Below are positions 1-9,600 of a stretch of 64,000 nucleotides of DNA, piece after piece (the stretch's first letter is position 1; each line of letters begins with the position of its first letter). The stretch is from NCBI RefSeq assembly GCF_000701505.1, contig NZ_KL370788.1, positions 86,664 through 150,663 of the forward strand, given 5' to 3'. Position numbers and translations under genes: made by a program. The notes under the pieces were generated by a model, which saw only the letters and a program-made list of their open reading frames with translations, was not told the origin of the DNA and searched no databases. Origin of the DNA: Dyadobacter crusticola DSM 16708. Its GTDB lineage: Bacteria; Bacteroidota; Bacteroidia; Cytophagales; Spirosomataceae.

Positions 1-55
1 CGGATCAGGAGGTTTGGGCCGGGCGGCCGGTGCCGTTCGAATCCCTACGAGACCA
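1..55 (+). tRNA. 3' part of tRNA-Arg (anticodon cut by the window edge), with a 16-base insert in the T stem
   Basis: The window opens inside the anticodon loop (..CGGA), followed by the 3' anticodon strand TCAGG and a five-base variable loop AGGTT at 10-14. The T-arm strand TGGG lies at 15-18 and its last G at 35. The T loop TTCGAAT is 36-42, the T-stem 3' strand CCCTA 43-47, the acceptor strand CGAGACC 48-54 and the discriminator A 55. No CCA is encoded. The loop sequence and acceptor are like bacterial tRNA-Arg, so the anticodon was probably ACG or CCG. Bases 19-34 are extra: removing them restores a perfect five-pair T stem, while keeping them breaks it. The gene may be a pseudo-tRNA, or the insert may be removed or tolerated. 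The 5' half is outside the window. Confidence 0.6.
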
Positions 56-119
56 CTTAAACCAGTATAGAACCCACGCAAAAATCAAGAATGCGTTTTT
101 GCTACCGAGCCCGGACTAA

Positions 120-1004
120 CTAGTAGTTTCTTTCCGGCAGGCTTACGGTATTCCACCAGAAATGGCATAAATCTTTAAAGTACGAAGCCGATTTAGTGAG
201 GTCTTCCGTTTTAACCATATATCCATTAGCGCCAACTGCATAACTCTCTTTTATATCCTGCTGGCGACCAGAGGAGCTAAATACGATGACAGTAGCTGGT
301 GGCTTCTTATGCAATGCAAAAAAACGCCTGATCCAGCCCAACAATTCCAGCCCTTCTTTTTTCGTAGGCAAATACAGGTCGAGAATAATCAATTCGGGCA
401 TGGACGGCCATTCACCTGCCCTTGCATTTAAAAAGTCAACTGTGTGTTCCTGATCAACCATTCTGATAATGTTCACATCTGGCAAAGTTCTATCAAGGCT
501 GTGCTTAATTAGTTTCCAGTGATCATCATCGTCTTCGATAAACAGGATACTTTCTCCCTTTAATTTTTTTGAAAGTATCGGGCTACTTGATACATGCTGA
601 TAATGATGTAAAAAACAGATGTTAATATCTTGCACCATCTGCTCGAACTCCAGTACAGATACCGGTTTGGTGATAAAAGCATTTATTCCCTCTTCATAAG
701 CCCTTAAAACCAGCCGCTGGTCCGCTGTAGTGGAGATCATCACAACCGGGATATGCATTGACACTGGATTGGCTTTAATAAGTGCAAGTGCCTCAAGCCC
801 GCTCATTCGGGGCATATTCATATCCATCAAAATCAAAGAAGGACCATTGCCTTCGCATGGCCGTCCAAAGACTTTAACCAGATCTTCTCCATTATTGATT
901 TCAATGATGCTGATGCCTTCTATAACGCTTTGGAGCGCTTCCCGCATAAGCATCCGGTCGTCATCATCGTCATCGACCAGGTACACCGTTTTTATCTCCT
1001 TCAT
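120..1004 (-). CDS. Response regulator with two receiver domains and no output domain
   Basis: This 294-residue protein is made of two CheY-like receiver domains. The first (about 5-130) has the acidic cluster DDDDDD at 11-16, phospho-acceptor D61 in LILMDMNMP and K113 in ITKP. The second (about 150-285) has acidic residues EDDDD near 157-161, phospho-acceptor D209 in ILDLYLP and K265. No DNA-binding, enzymatic or helical output domain is present, so it probably acts by protein contact or as a phosphate relay or sink. It lies just downstream of, and on the same strand as, a hybrid-like histidine kinase 170 bp away. That kinase is the natural phosphodonor candidate by context. Family assignment is firm; the partner is inferred. 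Confidence 0.93.
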   Translation of the reverse strand: MKEIKTVYLVDDDDDDRMLMREALQSVIEGISIIEINNGEDLVKVFGRPCEGNGPSLILMDMNMPRMSGLEALALIKANPVSMHIPVVMISTTADQRLVLRAYEEGINAFITKPVSVLEFEQMVQDINICFLHHYQHVSSSPILSKKLKGESILFIEDDDDHWKLIKHSLDRTLPDVNIIRMVDQEHTVDFLNARAGEWPSMPELIILDLYLPTKKEGLELLGWIRRFFALHKKPPATVIVFSSSGRQQDIKESYAVGANGYMVKTEDLTKSASYFKDLCHFWWNTVSLPERNY

Positions 1005-1174
1005 TAGACAATAGCATTTTCATTGCAGAGTTTGTTGTATTACTTTTTCTTACTTGCATTAACCGGAAGCTCATAGAAAGGCAACATAGCTGGTAATAAC
1101 ATTGCAGTATTTCCTTGCTGCCATCATCATGGCTGATACTCCACATCGGGGCAAAAGGAAATCGAAACTCCCCG

Positions 1175-2488
1175 TTAGGCTGTATGGTGAATAGGTAACC
1201 GGACGCGGAACAGGGTACCCCTGCTTTTTACACTTTCAATATCAAGATTGGCATCCAGCATCTCACACAGCCGCTTGACGATCTGTAAACCAACGCCTTC
1301 ACTCTTGGTAGCATGGTTGGTAATTTGAGCAAGTTGATCTGCCGACGGTATTTGAGGGATGCCTTCTGGCAAAACAACTACTGGTTCCGCCTGGTCTAGC
1401 CCCATTACGCTTGCTGGTTCGACTGTCGGCCGAAGCTGCTCCCGGAAAACACCTGTTAAGTTATCGGGCAAACCGGGTCCAGAATCCTGGATGCTGAATA
1501 TCCAGCGGTAGTCTCCTTCCGTTGACCAAGAAACTGAAACGATCGAGGGGTGCTGGGGACTTGACGGGGTATATTTTATAGCGTTAATGAGGATGTTCTG
1601 GATAACGCGCTGAAGTTTGACCTGGTCCGTTTCAACAACCAGCATAGCTGGCCCGTCGCCCCTTAAAACAATATTCTTTTCAGCTGCCATAGGCTGCGCC
1701 CCTGCTACTATGTCATTTAAGAGTTTAGCCGCATCAACGGACTCTATTTTTAAGGTTTCCTGGCCTGCTTCAAGCCGTGAAAGATCCATCAGACCCGTCA
1801 GCATTGCATGGACATTGGCCAGGTTCCGGCTCATCATCTCCATAAATTCTTCCTTTTCCTGCGGACTCACCCCCTCCATCTTAAGCAGCATAGCGGCCGA
1901 ATTGATAATGCCGAAACTTCCCCTCAAATCATGTGAAGACGTCCTGAGCATGTCATCACGCTGCAGTGATAATTCCTGCATTTGCTCAATGGCACTTTGC
2001 AATGCAGCGGCCCGGCTGCTGGCTTGCAAGCGCTGGAGCTCATCATATTTCTGCACGCTTCCATCAATCGTTTCCTGCATCAGAGCAGCGATCTGTGCAT
2101 AGACATATAGTAATAAAGATTTGTCCGCGTTAGGGAACAGCTGCACAAACAGTTCGAGTTCAGCATAAAGTATATGTGAAAAATACTTCAGCTCCCGCAT
2201 CGTTTCCATCAACTCAAGTGCCTTGTGCCACCGATGCAACCCATGGCCCTGAGCCGTAAGGGCCAAGTCCGCTTCCGGTGGTTTACCCAGCAAGCGCTGC
2301 TCTAGGATGTCTAAAATAATGGGCAACAGGTTGTTGAACTCTTCACGGCTCAGCAAAGAGACTTTCCCCAAAGCAGGGCCTTTTTCGCATGCTGTACGCC
2401 AGTTGTTTAAAATGGCTTCGCGACGGGTAAATAAATAATTGACTAATTCGCCAAGAGACTGGGCAGAATAAGGGGCAGCAGGTGCCAT
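1175..2488 (-). CDS. Cytoplasmic sensor histidine kinase with RsbRD-like N-terminal region
   Basis: A 437-residue kinase without membrane segments. Residues about 15-145 are helical and resemble the RsbRD/kinase N-terminal sensor region. A short coiled coil follows, then a HisKA-type dimerisation helix with H186 in the box SSHDLRGSFG. The ATPase domain has an N box around N302 (ILINAIKYTP), G1 DSGPG at 335-339 and G2 GVGLQIVKRL. The H box is unusual (HDLRGSFG rather than the common HELRTPL). It is shared with the C-terminal kinase of the giant CheB-CheR protein at 6.7-11.2 kb, so the two kinases are probably related by descent. A long spacer separates G1 from G2. ATG start at 2488. It is likely cotranscribed with the double receiver gene downstream. 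Confidence 0.9.
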   Translation of the reverse strand: MAPAAPYSAQSLGELVNYLFTRREAILNNWRTACEKGPALGKVSLLSREEFNNLLPIILDILEQRLLGKPPEADLALTAQGHGLHRWHKALELMETMRELKYFSHILYAELELFVQLFPNADKSLLLYVYAQIAALMQETIDGSVQKYDELQRLQASSRAAALQSAIEQMQELSLQRDDMLRTSSHDLRGSFGIINSAAMLLKMEGVSPQEKEEFMEMMSRNLANVHAMLTGLMDLSRLEAGQETLKIESVDAAKLLNDIVAGAQPMAAEKNIVLRGDGPAMLVVETDQVKLQRVIQNILINAIKYTPSSPQHPSIVSVSWSTEGDYRWIFSIQDSGPGLPDNLTGVFREQLRPTVEPASVMGLDQAEPVVVLPEGIPQIPSADQLAQITNHATKSEGVGLQIVKRLCEMLDANLDIESVKSRGTLFRVRLPIHHTA

Positions 2489-2713
2489 AAGAGAGGTATT
2501 GACAAACCAACATCCGGTTGTTCGGTTCGATCCGGAAGTGGTGAGTCCTAATTAGGCAACCAGGCGAAACTTAAATTCTGAGATTAAATGCTCTCCTTAA
2601 CAAACGTTGAACCAGCGATATAGTTCAACAGCAAGGTGGTGCTGCCTGAGATAGCTAAGAGAAACCGTGGTATGGAAATTTCATTATCACGATTCCACCA
2701 GATAATATTTGAT

Positions 2714-3778
2714 ATGCAAACACGGGACATCATTGTGATCGGCGCTTCGGCAGGGGGGGTAACAGCTTTGAAAGCACTGGTCAGCAGCCTTCCGGAGGAT
2801 TTCAAGGGGTCCGTCTTTATCGTACTGCATATTCCCGCTTACTCTGAATCCAGATTGCCCTGGATACTTGAAAAGGCTGGCCCCCTGCAAGCCGTGCATC
2901 CACAGGATGGGGATATAATCCAGCAAGGAAAGATCTATATTGGCATAAACGATCACCACCTTATTTTAGAGCAAGATAAGGTACGCGTAAAACGGGGACC
3001 GAAAGAGAACAGGTTCAGGCCGTCCATTGATGCCTTGTTTCGTTCCGCAGCGTATGTATACGGGTCCCGGGTCATTGGGATAATCCTTTCAGGTCTTCTC
3101 AATGACGGTATCTCGGGGCTTTGGACCATACAGCAGCATGGCGGTACGGTCGTTATCCAGGATCCAAGCGATGCCGAGCAGCCACAACTTCCGGAAAATA
3201 CCCTGGAATATGTAGAGGCGGATTACACTGTCGCAGCAGCGGACATGGGGCCTCTGATTGCAGGATTGGTCAAAGAGCCTGTCCCAGAGCGAAACAAGTT
3301 CACTCCCCAGCAGCTTAAATTGCTGAAGATGGAAGTTATTATTGCAACAAGGGACAATGCTTTTGAAATGGGCATTATGGATATGGGTAAACTTACACCC
3401 TTTACGTGCCCGCAATGCCATGGGGCGCTGGTCAGACTGGTGGAAGGAAAATTGATCCGGTTCAGGTGCCATACCGGCCACGCTTATACGGCAAGTTCGC
3501 TTTTATCAGAATTATCTGAGGTTGTTGAAAGCCAGTTATGGCAGACCATGCGCGGGTTGGAAGAAATGGATATGCTCCTTAAAAATATAGGGGACCATTA
3601 TGAAGAGCTTGGTGATAACAAGTCGGCCGGCATATTCTACAGTAAATCAAAAGAAAGTGCATCACGGGCCCAAATCATTCATGACTCGGTTTTACAACAA
3701 AATCAGTACAGTGAAGATATACGGCTGAATAAAGAAAAAGAAAGTCCTGAGGCACCTATCACGCCTATCAGTAAATGA
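2714..3778 (+). CDS. Stand-alone CheB-type protein-glutamate methylesterase with cysteine-rich tail
   Basis: The catalytic CheB fold covers about residues 1-190 of 354. The nucleophile serine is in IGASAGG near the N terminus, the histidine in VLHIP and the aspartate in GLLNDGISG. There is no receiver domain, so it is not the classical chemotaxis CheB. The C-terminal 140 residues hold CPQC and CHTGH, a likely zinc-binding pair of knuckles, and then a helical region. The same arrangement recurs in the paralogue at 5094-6128. The ORF is open upstream to 2636, but the conserved fold begins at the ATG at 2714 (MQTRDIIVIG), so I prefer that start. It probably demethylates or deamidates glutamates on a partner protein; no chemoreceptor is nearby. 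Confidence 0.88.
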   Translation: MQTRDIIVIGASAGGVTALKALVSSLPEDFKGSVFIVLHIPAYSESRLPWILEKAGPLQAVHPQDGDIIQQGKIYIGINDHHLILEQDKVRVKRGPKENRFRPSIDALFRSAAYVYGSRVIGIILSGLLNDGISGLWTIQQHGGTVVIQDPSDAEQPQLPENTLEYVEADYTVAAADMGPLIAGLVKEPVPERNKFTPQQLKLLKMEVIIATRDNAFEMGIMDMGKLTPFTCPQCHGALVRLVEGKLIRFRCHTGHAYTASSLLSELSEVVESQLWQTMRGLEEMDMLLKNIGDHYEELGDNKSAGIFYSKSKESASRAQIIHDSVLQQNQYSEDIRLNKEKESPEAPITPISK

Positions 3779-3967
3779 TCAAGTATTACCAAATAGTTTA
3801 CAACATTGAGCGCTTTTTATCAGCAAATTCATATCCTATTTTAGTTCTGACTTTCTCATTTCAGTGCTTTTTGTACACTAGCATACTGAGTTAAAATTTG
3901 GCACAATTTTTAGAGGCAGCTGCGGAACTACGCAGGCATTGTCAAACAAGATCACTCAGTCAAGCTT

Positions 3968-5050
3968 ATGTTAAACGGAACAATACATTCAGAAAGCGAT
4001 TTACAACCTACAATCGGCAATACACATTTAAGCGTCAAAGCGGCCAACCTTGTCATCTCCGTTTTCTTGCTGCTGTTTTTTGGCAGCTGTGCAACTAAAA
4101 ATCTAAGCAAGTCTGCTCAACGCAAAGTATCAGGGAAGACGTTCGTTATCACCGGCGCATCCAGCGGTTTCGGGAAAGGCACGGCCTTGCAGCTTGGACA
4201 GTACCGCGCCAACGTGGTGCTGGCCGCACGGCGCGGTGATATGCTGGAAGATGTAGCCAGGCAGGTGAGGGAAGCCGGAGGGAAAGCAATTGTGGTTGTA
4301 GCCGATGTGGCCAAGCCAGAAGATATCCAGCGGTTGGCAGATACGACATTGAAGGTATTCGGTCATGCCGATGTCTGGATCAACAATGCCGGCGTTGGTG
4401 CAATAGGACGCTTCGAACAGATACCACTGGAAGAATATTCTCGTTTGGTCGATGTCAATCTAAAAGGTGTTATCTACGGCAGCTACGCGGCTATGAAGCT
4501 TTTCAAAGCCCAGGGCTATGGCAAGCTGATCAATGTAGGGTCGGTTGAAAGTGCAGTTCCTCTGGCCTACCACGCCACTTATGGCTCGACTAAAGCCGCA
4601 GTAAGGGGCTTGGGCAACGTGTTGCACCAGGAGATCAGGCTGAGTGGAAATAAAAAGAAAATCAAAGTAGTAACGATCATGCCCTGGGCAGTTGATACCC
4701 CTTTCTGGGGGCACGCTGCCAATTACAGCGGCGGAACGCCCCGCATGGCAGCCATGGACGAACCACAAAAGGTAGTGAACGCCATCATTTTTTCTTCACT
4801 TCATCGCAACAGGGAATTGCCCGTGGGCTGGAAAGCACGGGGCGCATACATCTCTCATCGCTTGTTTCCTCACTTCACGGAAAGACTGTCGGCCAACATT
4901 GCGCATCGGTATCAGATCGAAACAGCCCCGCCTGCGCCGGCTACATCTGGCGCTGTTTTAACGCCCACCGCCACAGGTACAGGCATTGACGACGGTGTAC
5001 GCGCAAGAATGAAAGCAGAGAAGAAACAAAGAAAGCAAAGTAAAAAATAG
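3968..5050 (+). CDS. SDR-family oxidoreductase with lipoprotein-like N terminus
   Basis: The 360-residue protein carries a Rossmann short-chain dehydrogenase domain from about residue 55. It has the cofactor motif TGASSGFG, NNAG, a catalytic serine in VGSVES and YxxxK as YGSTK. The N terminus is unusual for an SDR: a hydrophobic stretch (VISVFLLLFF) ending in GSC, a plausible lipobox that would anchor the enzyme to a membrane. The C-terminal 45 residues are rich in Pro, Ala and Thr and end with a basic Lys/Arg tail. It lies between two stand-alone cheB genes, in the same direction, 190 bp after the first and 43 bp before the second. The substrate is unknown. Family is firm; membrane anchoring is inferred. 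Confidence 0.88.
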   Translation: MLNGTIHSESDLQPTIGNTHLSVKAANLVISVFLLLFFGSCATKNLSKSAQRKVSGKTFVITGASSGFGKGTALQLGQYRANVVLAARRGDMLEDVARQVREAGGKAIVVVADVAKPEDIQRLADTTLKVFGHADVWINNAGVGAIGRFEQIPLEEYSRLVDVNLKGVIYGSYAAMKLFKAQGYGKLINVGSVESAVPLAYHATYGSTKAAVRGLGNVLHQEIRLSGNKKKIKVVTIMPWAVDTPFWGHAANYSGGTPRMAAMDEPQKVVNAIIFSSLHRNRELPVGWKARGAYISHRLFPHFTERLSANIAHRYQIETAPPAPATSGAVLTPTATGTGIDDGVRARMKAEKKQRKQSKK

Positions 5051-5093
5051 GTTTAGAAATACTCCGGCATACACTATATGAAGCTTGCCTAAA

Positions 5094-6128
5094 ATGTTAC
5101 CGAGAATGAATTTACAAAGCCATAGCATTATTGTTATAGGATCATCAGCAGGAGGCGTCCCGGCTTTAAAAGAGCTGGTAAAGTCTTTTACCAAGGATTT
5201 TGCCGCCAGCATTTTTATCGTGCAGCACCTTGCGGCCAATAAGGTCAGTTACTTACCAGAGATACTTTCCAGCCACGGGCCGCTTCCGGCCAGGCACCCT
5301 CGGGACGGCGAGCAGATCAGCAAAGGCATCATTTATGTTGCCCCACCGGATCACCACATGATCATTGAGAACGAGCATATTTCTATTAAAAGAGGGCCGA
5401 AAGAAAATAATTTCAGGCCCGCTATCGATGTAACGATGCGTTCAGCGGCTTATTGGCATGCAGACCAGGTGATCGCCGCTGTGCTTACGGGATATCTAAG
5501 TGATGGCAGTTCAGGCCTTTGGTCGGTCCAGCAACTGGGTGGTACAACAATTGTTCAAAGCCCCGAGGATTCCCCTTACCCGGATATGCCAAGGAACGCG
5601 CTCGAACGGGTTGATCCTGACTATATTCTACCCTTAAAAGATATCGGTCCATTAATCAACACGCTGGTCACCCAGCCTGCGAAGCGTAACCGGGTTGAAA
5701 ATGATGTGCTTAAAACCAGAATGAAGGTTGAAATTGAAATTGCCGGACAAAAAAACGCCTTGTCAAGGGGCATTCATCATATGGGCGAAAAAACAGATTT
5801 AACCTGTCCTGAATGCGGTGGTGCTCTGACCAGCTTCCAGGAAGGATCAAATGTGCGCTACCGTTGCCATACCGGTCATGGGTTCTCATCAAGTTCCCTG
5901 TGGTTGGGCATCAATGAGTCGGTAGAAGCAAAGTTATGGCAAGCAATGCGCAGCATGGAAGAGGGTATTCTTTTTTTAGAACAAGCAGTGACGCGCTGTG
6001 AATTGAGTGGCAACCAGGACCATGCACGGGATTTTGAGGAAAAGGCAGATATCCTCAGAAGCCGGTCCAAAGCACTGCTGGACTACATCTACACACAGGG
6101 GCAGGTCAATGACATCACGTTGTCTTGA
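5094..6128 (+). CDS. Second stand-alone CheB-type methylesterase with cysteine-rich tail
   Basis: A paralogue of the 2714-3778 product. The catalytic serine is in IGSSAGG, the histidine in VQHLAA and the aspartate in GYLSDGSSG. The tail carries CPECGG and RCHTGH, probably zinc-binding, followed by helices. Two ATGs are possible (5094 and 5106); the conserved sequence begins at the second. The gene follows the lipoprotein-like SDR by 43 bp and may be cotranscribed with it. Without a receiver domain, control probably comes from partner binding or expression. The duplication shows that this bacterium keeps several CheB enzymes in one locus without the chemotaxis core. Confidence 0.88.
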   Translation: MLPRMNLQSHSIIVIGSSAGGVPALKELVKSFTKDFAASIFIVQHLAANKVSYLPEILSSHGPLPARHPRDGEQISKGIIYVAPPDHHMIIENEHISIKRGPKENNFRPAIDVTMRSAAYWHADQVIAAVLTGYLSDGSSGLWSVQQLGGTTIVQSPEDSPYPDMPRNALERVDPDYILPLKDIGPLINTLVTQPAKRNRVENDVLKTRMKVEIEIAGQKNALSRGIHHMGEKTDLTCPECGGALTSFQEGSNVRYRCHTGHGFSSSSLWLGINESVEAKLWQAMRSMEEGILFLEQAVTRCELSGNQDHARDFEEKADILRSRSKALLDYIYTQGQVNDITLS

Positions 6129-6255
6129 GTTCTGTTAGTCCAAAGTACACGCCCGGCTGTTTTAAGGGTTACATACGCTATCCAACAAAAGAATTTTCAC
6201 CCATCTTAAATATATTGGGGCTATCTTAGAGCTTCACTAGGTAGAAAACGGCACT

Positions 6256-6495
6256 TTGGACAAAAAATATGTAACCCAGGCATTTGCACTCGGGCTCAAA
6301 GGTCGTTACGACGTTTTGCTTGCCTACTACGGCGACAAACTCTTCCAGCTGCCTGCAACAATTGTAGTCGCACAGATTAAAGACGAGATCGGAATTTCAA
6401 TTACCGAGCATTCCATATACACACTCAAAAAGCGGATCAAGAAAAAGCAGATCAAATCAGCTATTGTCGCTCCCGCAGATCTTGCTGCTACTTAA
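6256..6495 (+). CDS. Small conserved-looking hypothetical protein
   Basis: A 79-residue ORF with a TTG start and no better ATG. It opens with DKKYVTQAFALGLKGRYD and has a lysine-rich segment (KKRIKKKQIK) near the end. It sits between cheB2 and the giant CheB-CheR gene, on the same strand. The composition (Lys/Arg with regular hydrophobics) looks like a real soluble protein, possibly nucleic-acid binding. I recognise no family. The non-ATG start and short length leave room for this being spurious. Confidence 0.45.
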   Translation: MDKKYVTQAFALGLKGRYDVLLAYYGDKLFQLPATIVVAQIKDEIGISITEHSIYTLKKRIKKKQIKSAIVAPADLAAT

Positions 6496-6697
6496 AGTCT
6501 ACTTCCCTTCACCTATTTAATATATCAATCCTGTGTTTGGTGCTAGCGTGGATTACCAGGATGATGCATGCTCTTAATCTCTGATTTTGCAATAGTATTT
6601 GCCCGGAGCGGGTGAGGCCCTATGTGTTTTCCTAATAAGCCAGCTAGTGGCATTGCGTAGTCCTCTGACTAGCCAGGACGAATTCTCCATATTGCTT

Positions 6698-9600
6698 ATG
6701 ATCAATAAAGGGGTAACCCCCAAATCTGAAAATACCGAGTACACCAATCTGGAGCCCGGAAAAACACCTGTACCGATCGTCGCCATTGGCGGTTCGGCCG
6801 GCGGCCAACAGGCCATGAGTGAGCTACTATCCTTTCTTCCCGCAGACACAGGCCTGGCCTATGTATACATACAGCACTTATCGCCGGACTACGATAGCAA
6901 GCTAGATTCCATCCTTGCGACTAAAACCGCCATGACGGTCATAGAGGCAACCCATCTGATGCCCGTAGAGCCAAACCGGCTTTATGTGATCCCGCCAGAC
7001 AAAACCATGGAGGTTGTAGATGGGGTACTGGTGTTGACTCCCAGAAAGCCAAAACCTGCTCCACACCTGCCTATTGACGACTTTTTTATATCCTTGGCCG
7101 AAAGGCAAAAGGATGGAGCTATCGGCATTGTGCTTTCCGGAATGGCCAGTGATGGGACGCGTGGTTTGAGGGCCATTAAAGTTGCCGGCGGCATCACCTT
7201 TGCACAAGATTTAACGGCAGCTTTCCAAGGCATGCCGCAGTCGGCCATCATAGAGGATGTCGTAGATTTGGTATTGTCGCCTTCCGAAATTGCGACCGAG
7301 CTTTCAAGGATCAGCAACCACAGAGAGATTTTCCGGTTGACCTCAGAGAGCAGCGAAGCCGTTCAGGATGATAACGACACCGAAGACCTTATTGAAGTAC
7401 TAGCCTTTGTGAAGTCTGCTGCAGGTGTTGATTTCACCCACTACAAAAAGTCAACCATACGGCGCAGGATTATCCGAAGGATGCTGATTTATAAACTTGA
7501 AACCCTGGCAGATTACGTGGAGCATCTTAAAAAGAATCCAACCGAAGCCGGGATTCTTTTTAACGATTTGTTGATCAATGTAACTAACTTTTTCCGTGAC
7601 CCTGCCACCATGGAGCATGTGAAAAAGCAAATACTTCCCCGTATTGTTAGCGGCAAATCCCCTGGTGAAGCAGTCCGGATTTGGGTGGCCGGGTGCTCCA
7701 CCGGCCAGGAGGCTTACTCCATGGCGATCATGATGCTGGAAGTGCTGGGCACGAAGGCATCCAGTCTGCCAATACAAATTTTTGCCACTGACCTGAGTGA
7801 TTCCGCCATTGCCAAAGCCCGTATGGGTGTTTTTACAAAAGGTGAGGTTTTGGATATTTCACCCGCCCGGCTTGACCGCTTTTTTTCGAAAGTCGATGAC
7901 CAATATAAGGTTAACAAACTGGTGCGGGACCTTTGTGTTTTCGCTCCGCACAATCTGCTGGGCGACCCACCATTTTCGCGGATGGATCTGATCAGCTGCC
8001 GCAACCTGCTGATCTATCTGGATGCTGAGCTGCAGCAGAAAGTATTTGCCACCTTCCACTATGCCCTTAAAGCCGACGGGTATCTGCTGTTAGGTAAATC
8101 CGAGTCAGTGGGAAGCTCCTCAACGTATTTTGCGCAGATAGAAAAAACGCAGAAAGTATTTGTTCGCAAAAGCAACACCCGGACTAATATCCCACTCGAC
8201 ATGCCATTCAAAAGCAATACACCTTCTTCCCCCATGAAAACGCTCACTACCAAGACCACTAAACTCGCTACTGTAAGCGACCTGGACAAACTGGTAGATA
8301 ACCTGCTGCTCTCTCAATATGTGCCAGCAAGCGTGGTCATTGACCAGGATCTGGAAATCATTCAGTTCCGGGGTATCACTACACCTTTTTTACAGCATTC
8401 AGCGGGGAAAGCCAGTTTGAACTTGTCAAAAATGGCACATCCCTCACTGGCTTTTGAGCTTCGCAACATTGTTCAGAAAGCGCGCAAAACGGCAGAAAGG
8501 CAAAGAAAAGACGGCCTGGAAATCAGTTATCCCGACAGGCCTGTCTATGTTAATATCGAGGCTGTACCCATCACAAATCCTGCCAACCAGCAGCTTTTCC
8601 TGGTTGTGTTTGAACAAGTCAGCGAAAATATAGCATCCGTTTCCAATACAGGGGACCCTGAACAGCGCAACCGCCAGCTGGAAGCCGAGCTCACGGCCCT
8701 CCGACAGGACATGCATTCCATTGTTGAAGAGCAGGAGGCCAGTAACGAGGAATTGCAGTCGGCCAACGAAGAAATCGTCAGCAGCAATGAAGAGCTGCAA
8801 AGCATCAACGAAGAGCTTGAAACCAGCAAGGAAGAAATAGAATCGGCCAATGAAGAGTTGCAGACCATCAACCAGGAGCTGCAGAACCGCAACGACCAGC
8901 TGACCGAATCTTATGAGTATTCGGAGACAATCCTTTCAACAATCAATGAAGCGACTCTTGTTCTGGACGAACACATGCGTATCAAAAGCGCCAACCATGC
9001 ATTTTACCGGTTCTTTTTGACCGATGCTGAGCGGACCGAAGGGCAATTGATCTATGAGCTGGGTAACCGCCAGTTTGATTTTCCGCAGTTTCGGGACTTA
9101 CTGCACCAGGTCAGCGCTTATCATGCGGCCGTTAGTGGCCTGGAAGTAAGCATGCGGATCTCTGCCACTGAGCAGCGAACAATGGTAGTGCACGCCAGAA
9201 AGCTAACCCTTCATCAGAAGCAGATTATACTTTTAGGCTTTGAAGATATCACCGTCCACCGCCGCGAGCAGCGGCTGCTAAGCGAAAGAAAGCAATGGTT
9301 CGAAACACTTGTAAATAACGCGCCAGCCATGATCTGGGTTTGCGAGGCTGATGGCAAGATTAATTTTCTGAACAAAGCCTGGCTTAACTTTACCGGACGG
9401 TCTGTGGGCGAAAGCCAGAACATTTTTCTCGAGGCGGTGCATCCCGATGACTTACCAAATTACCAGGCGGTTTTGTCTGAAAACCTGGGACAACAGACAG
9501 AATTCACTTTGGAATATCGTCTTAAACGAGGCGACGGGGAATACCGCTGGATATTGGAAAACGCAAGTCCGGTGTTCTCTGCAGATGAAAGTTTTACCGG

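Noticed and set aside
730-1014. Plus-strand ORF of 94 codons
   Set aside because: It lies wholly opposite the double receiver gene and is its antisense shadow.
2636-2713. Upstream extension of the first cheB gene
   Set aside because: The added 26 residues precede the conserved CheB fold and have no supporting ribosome-binding site.
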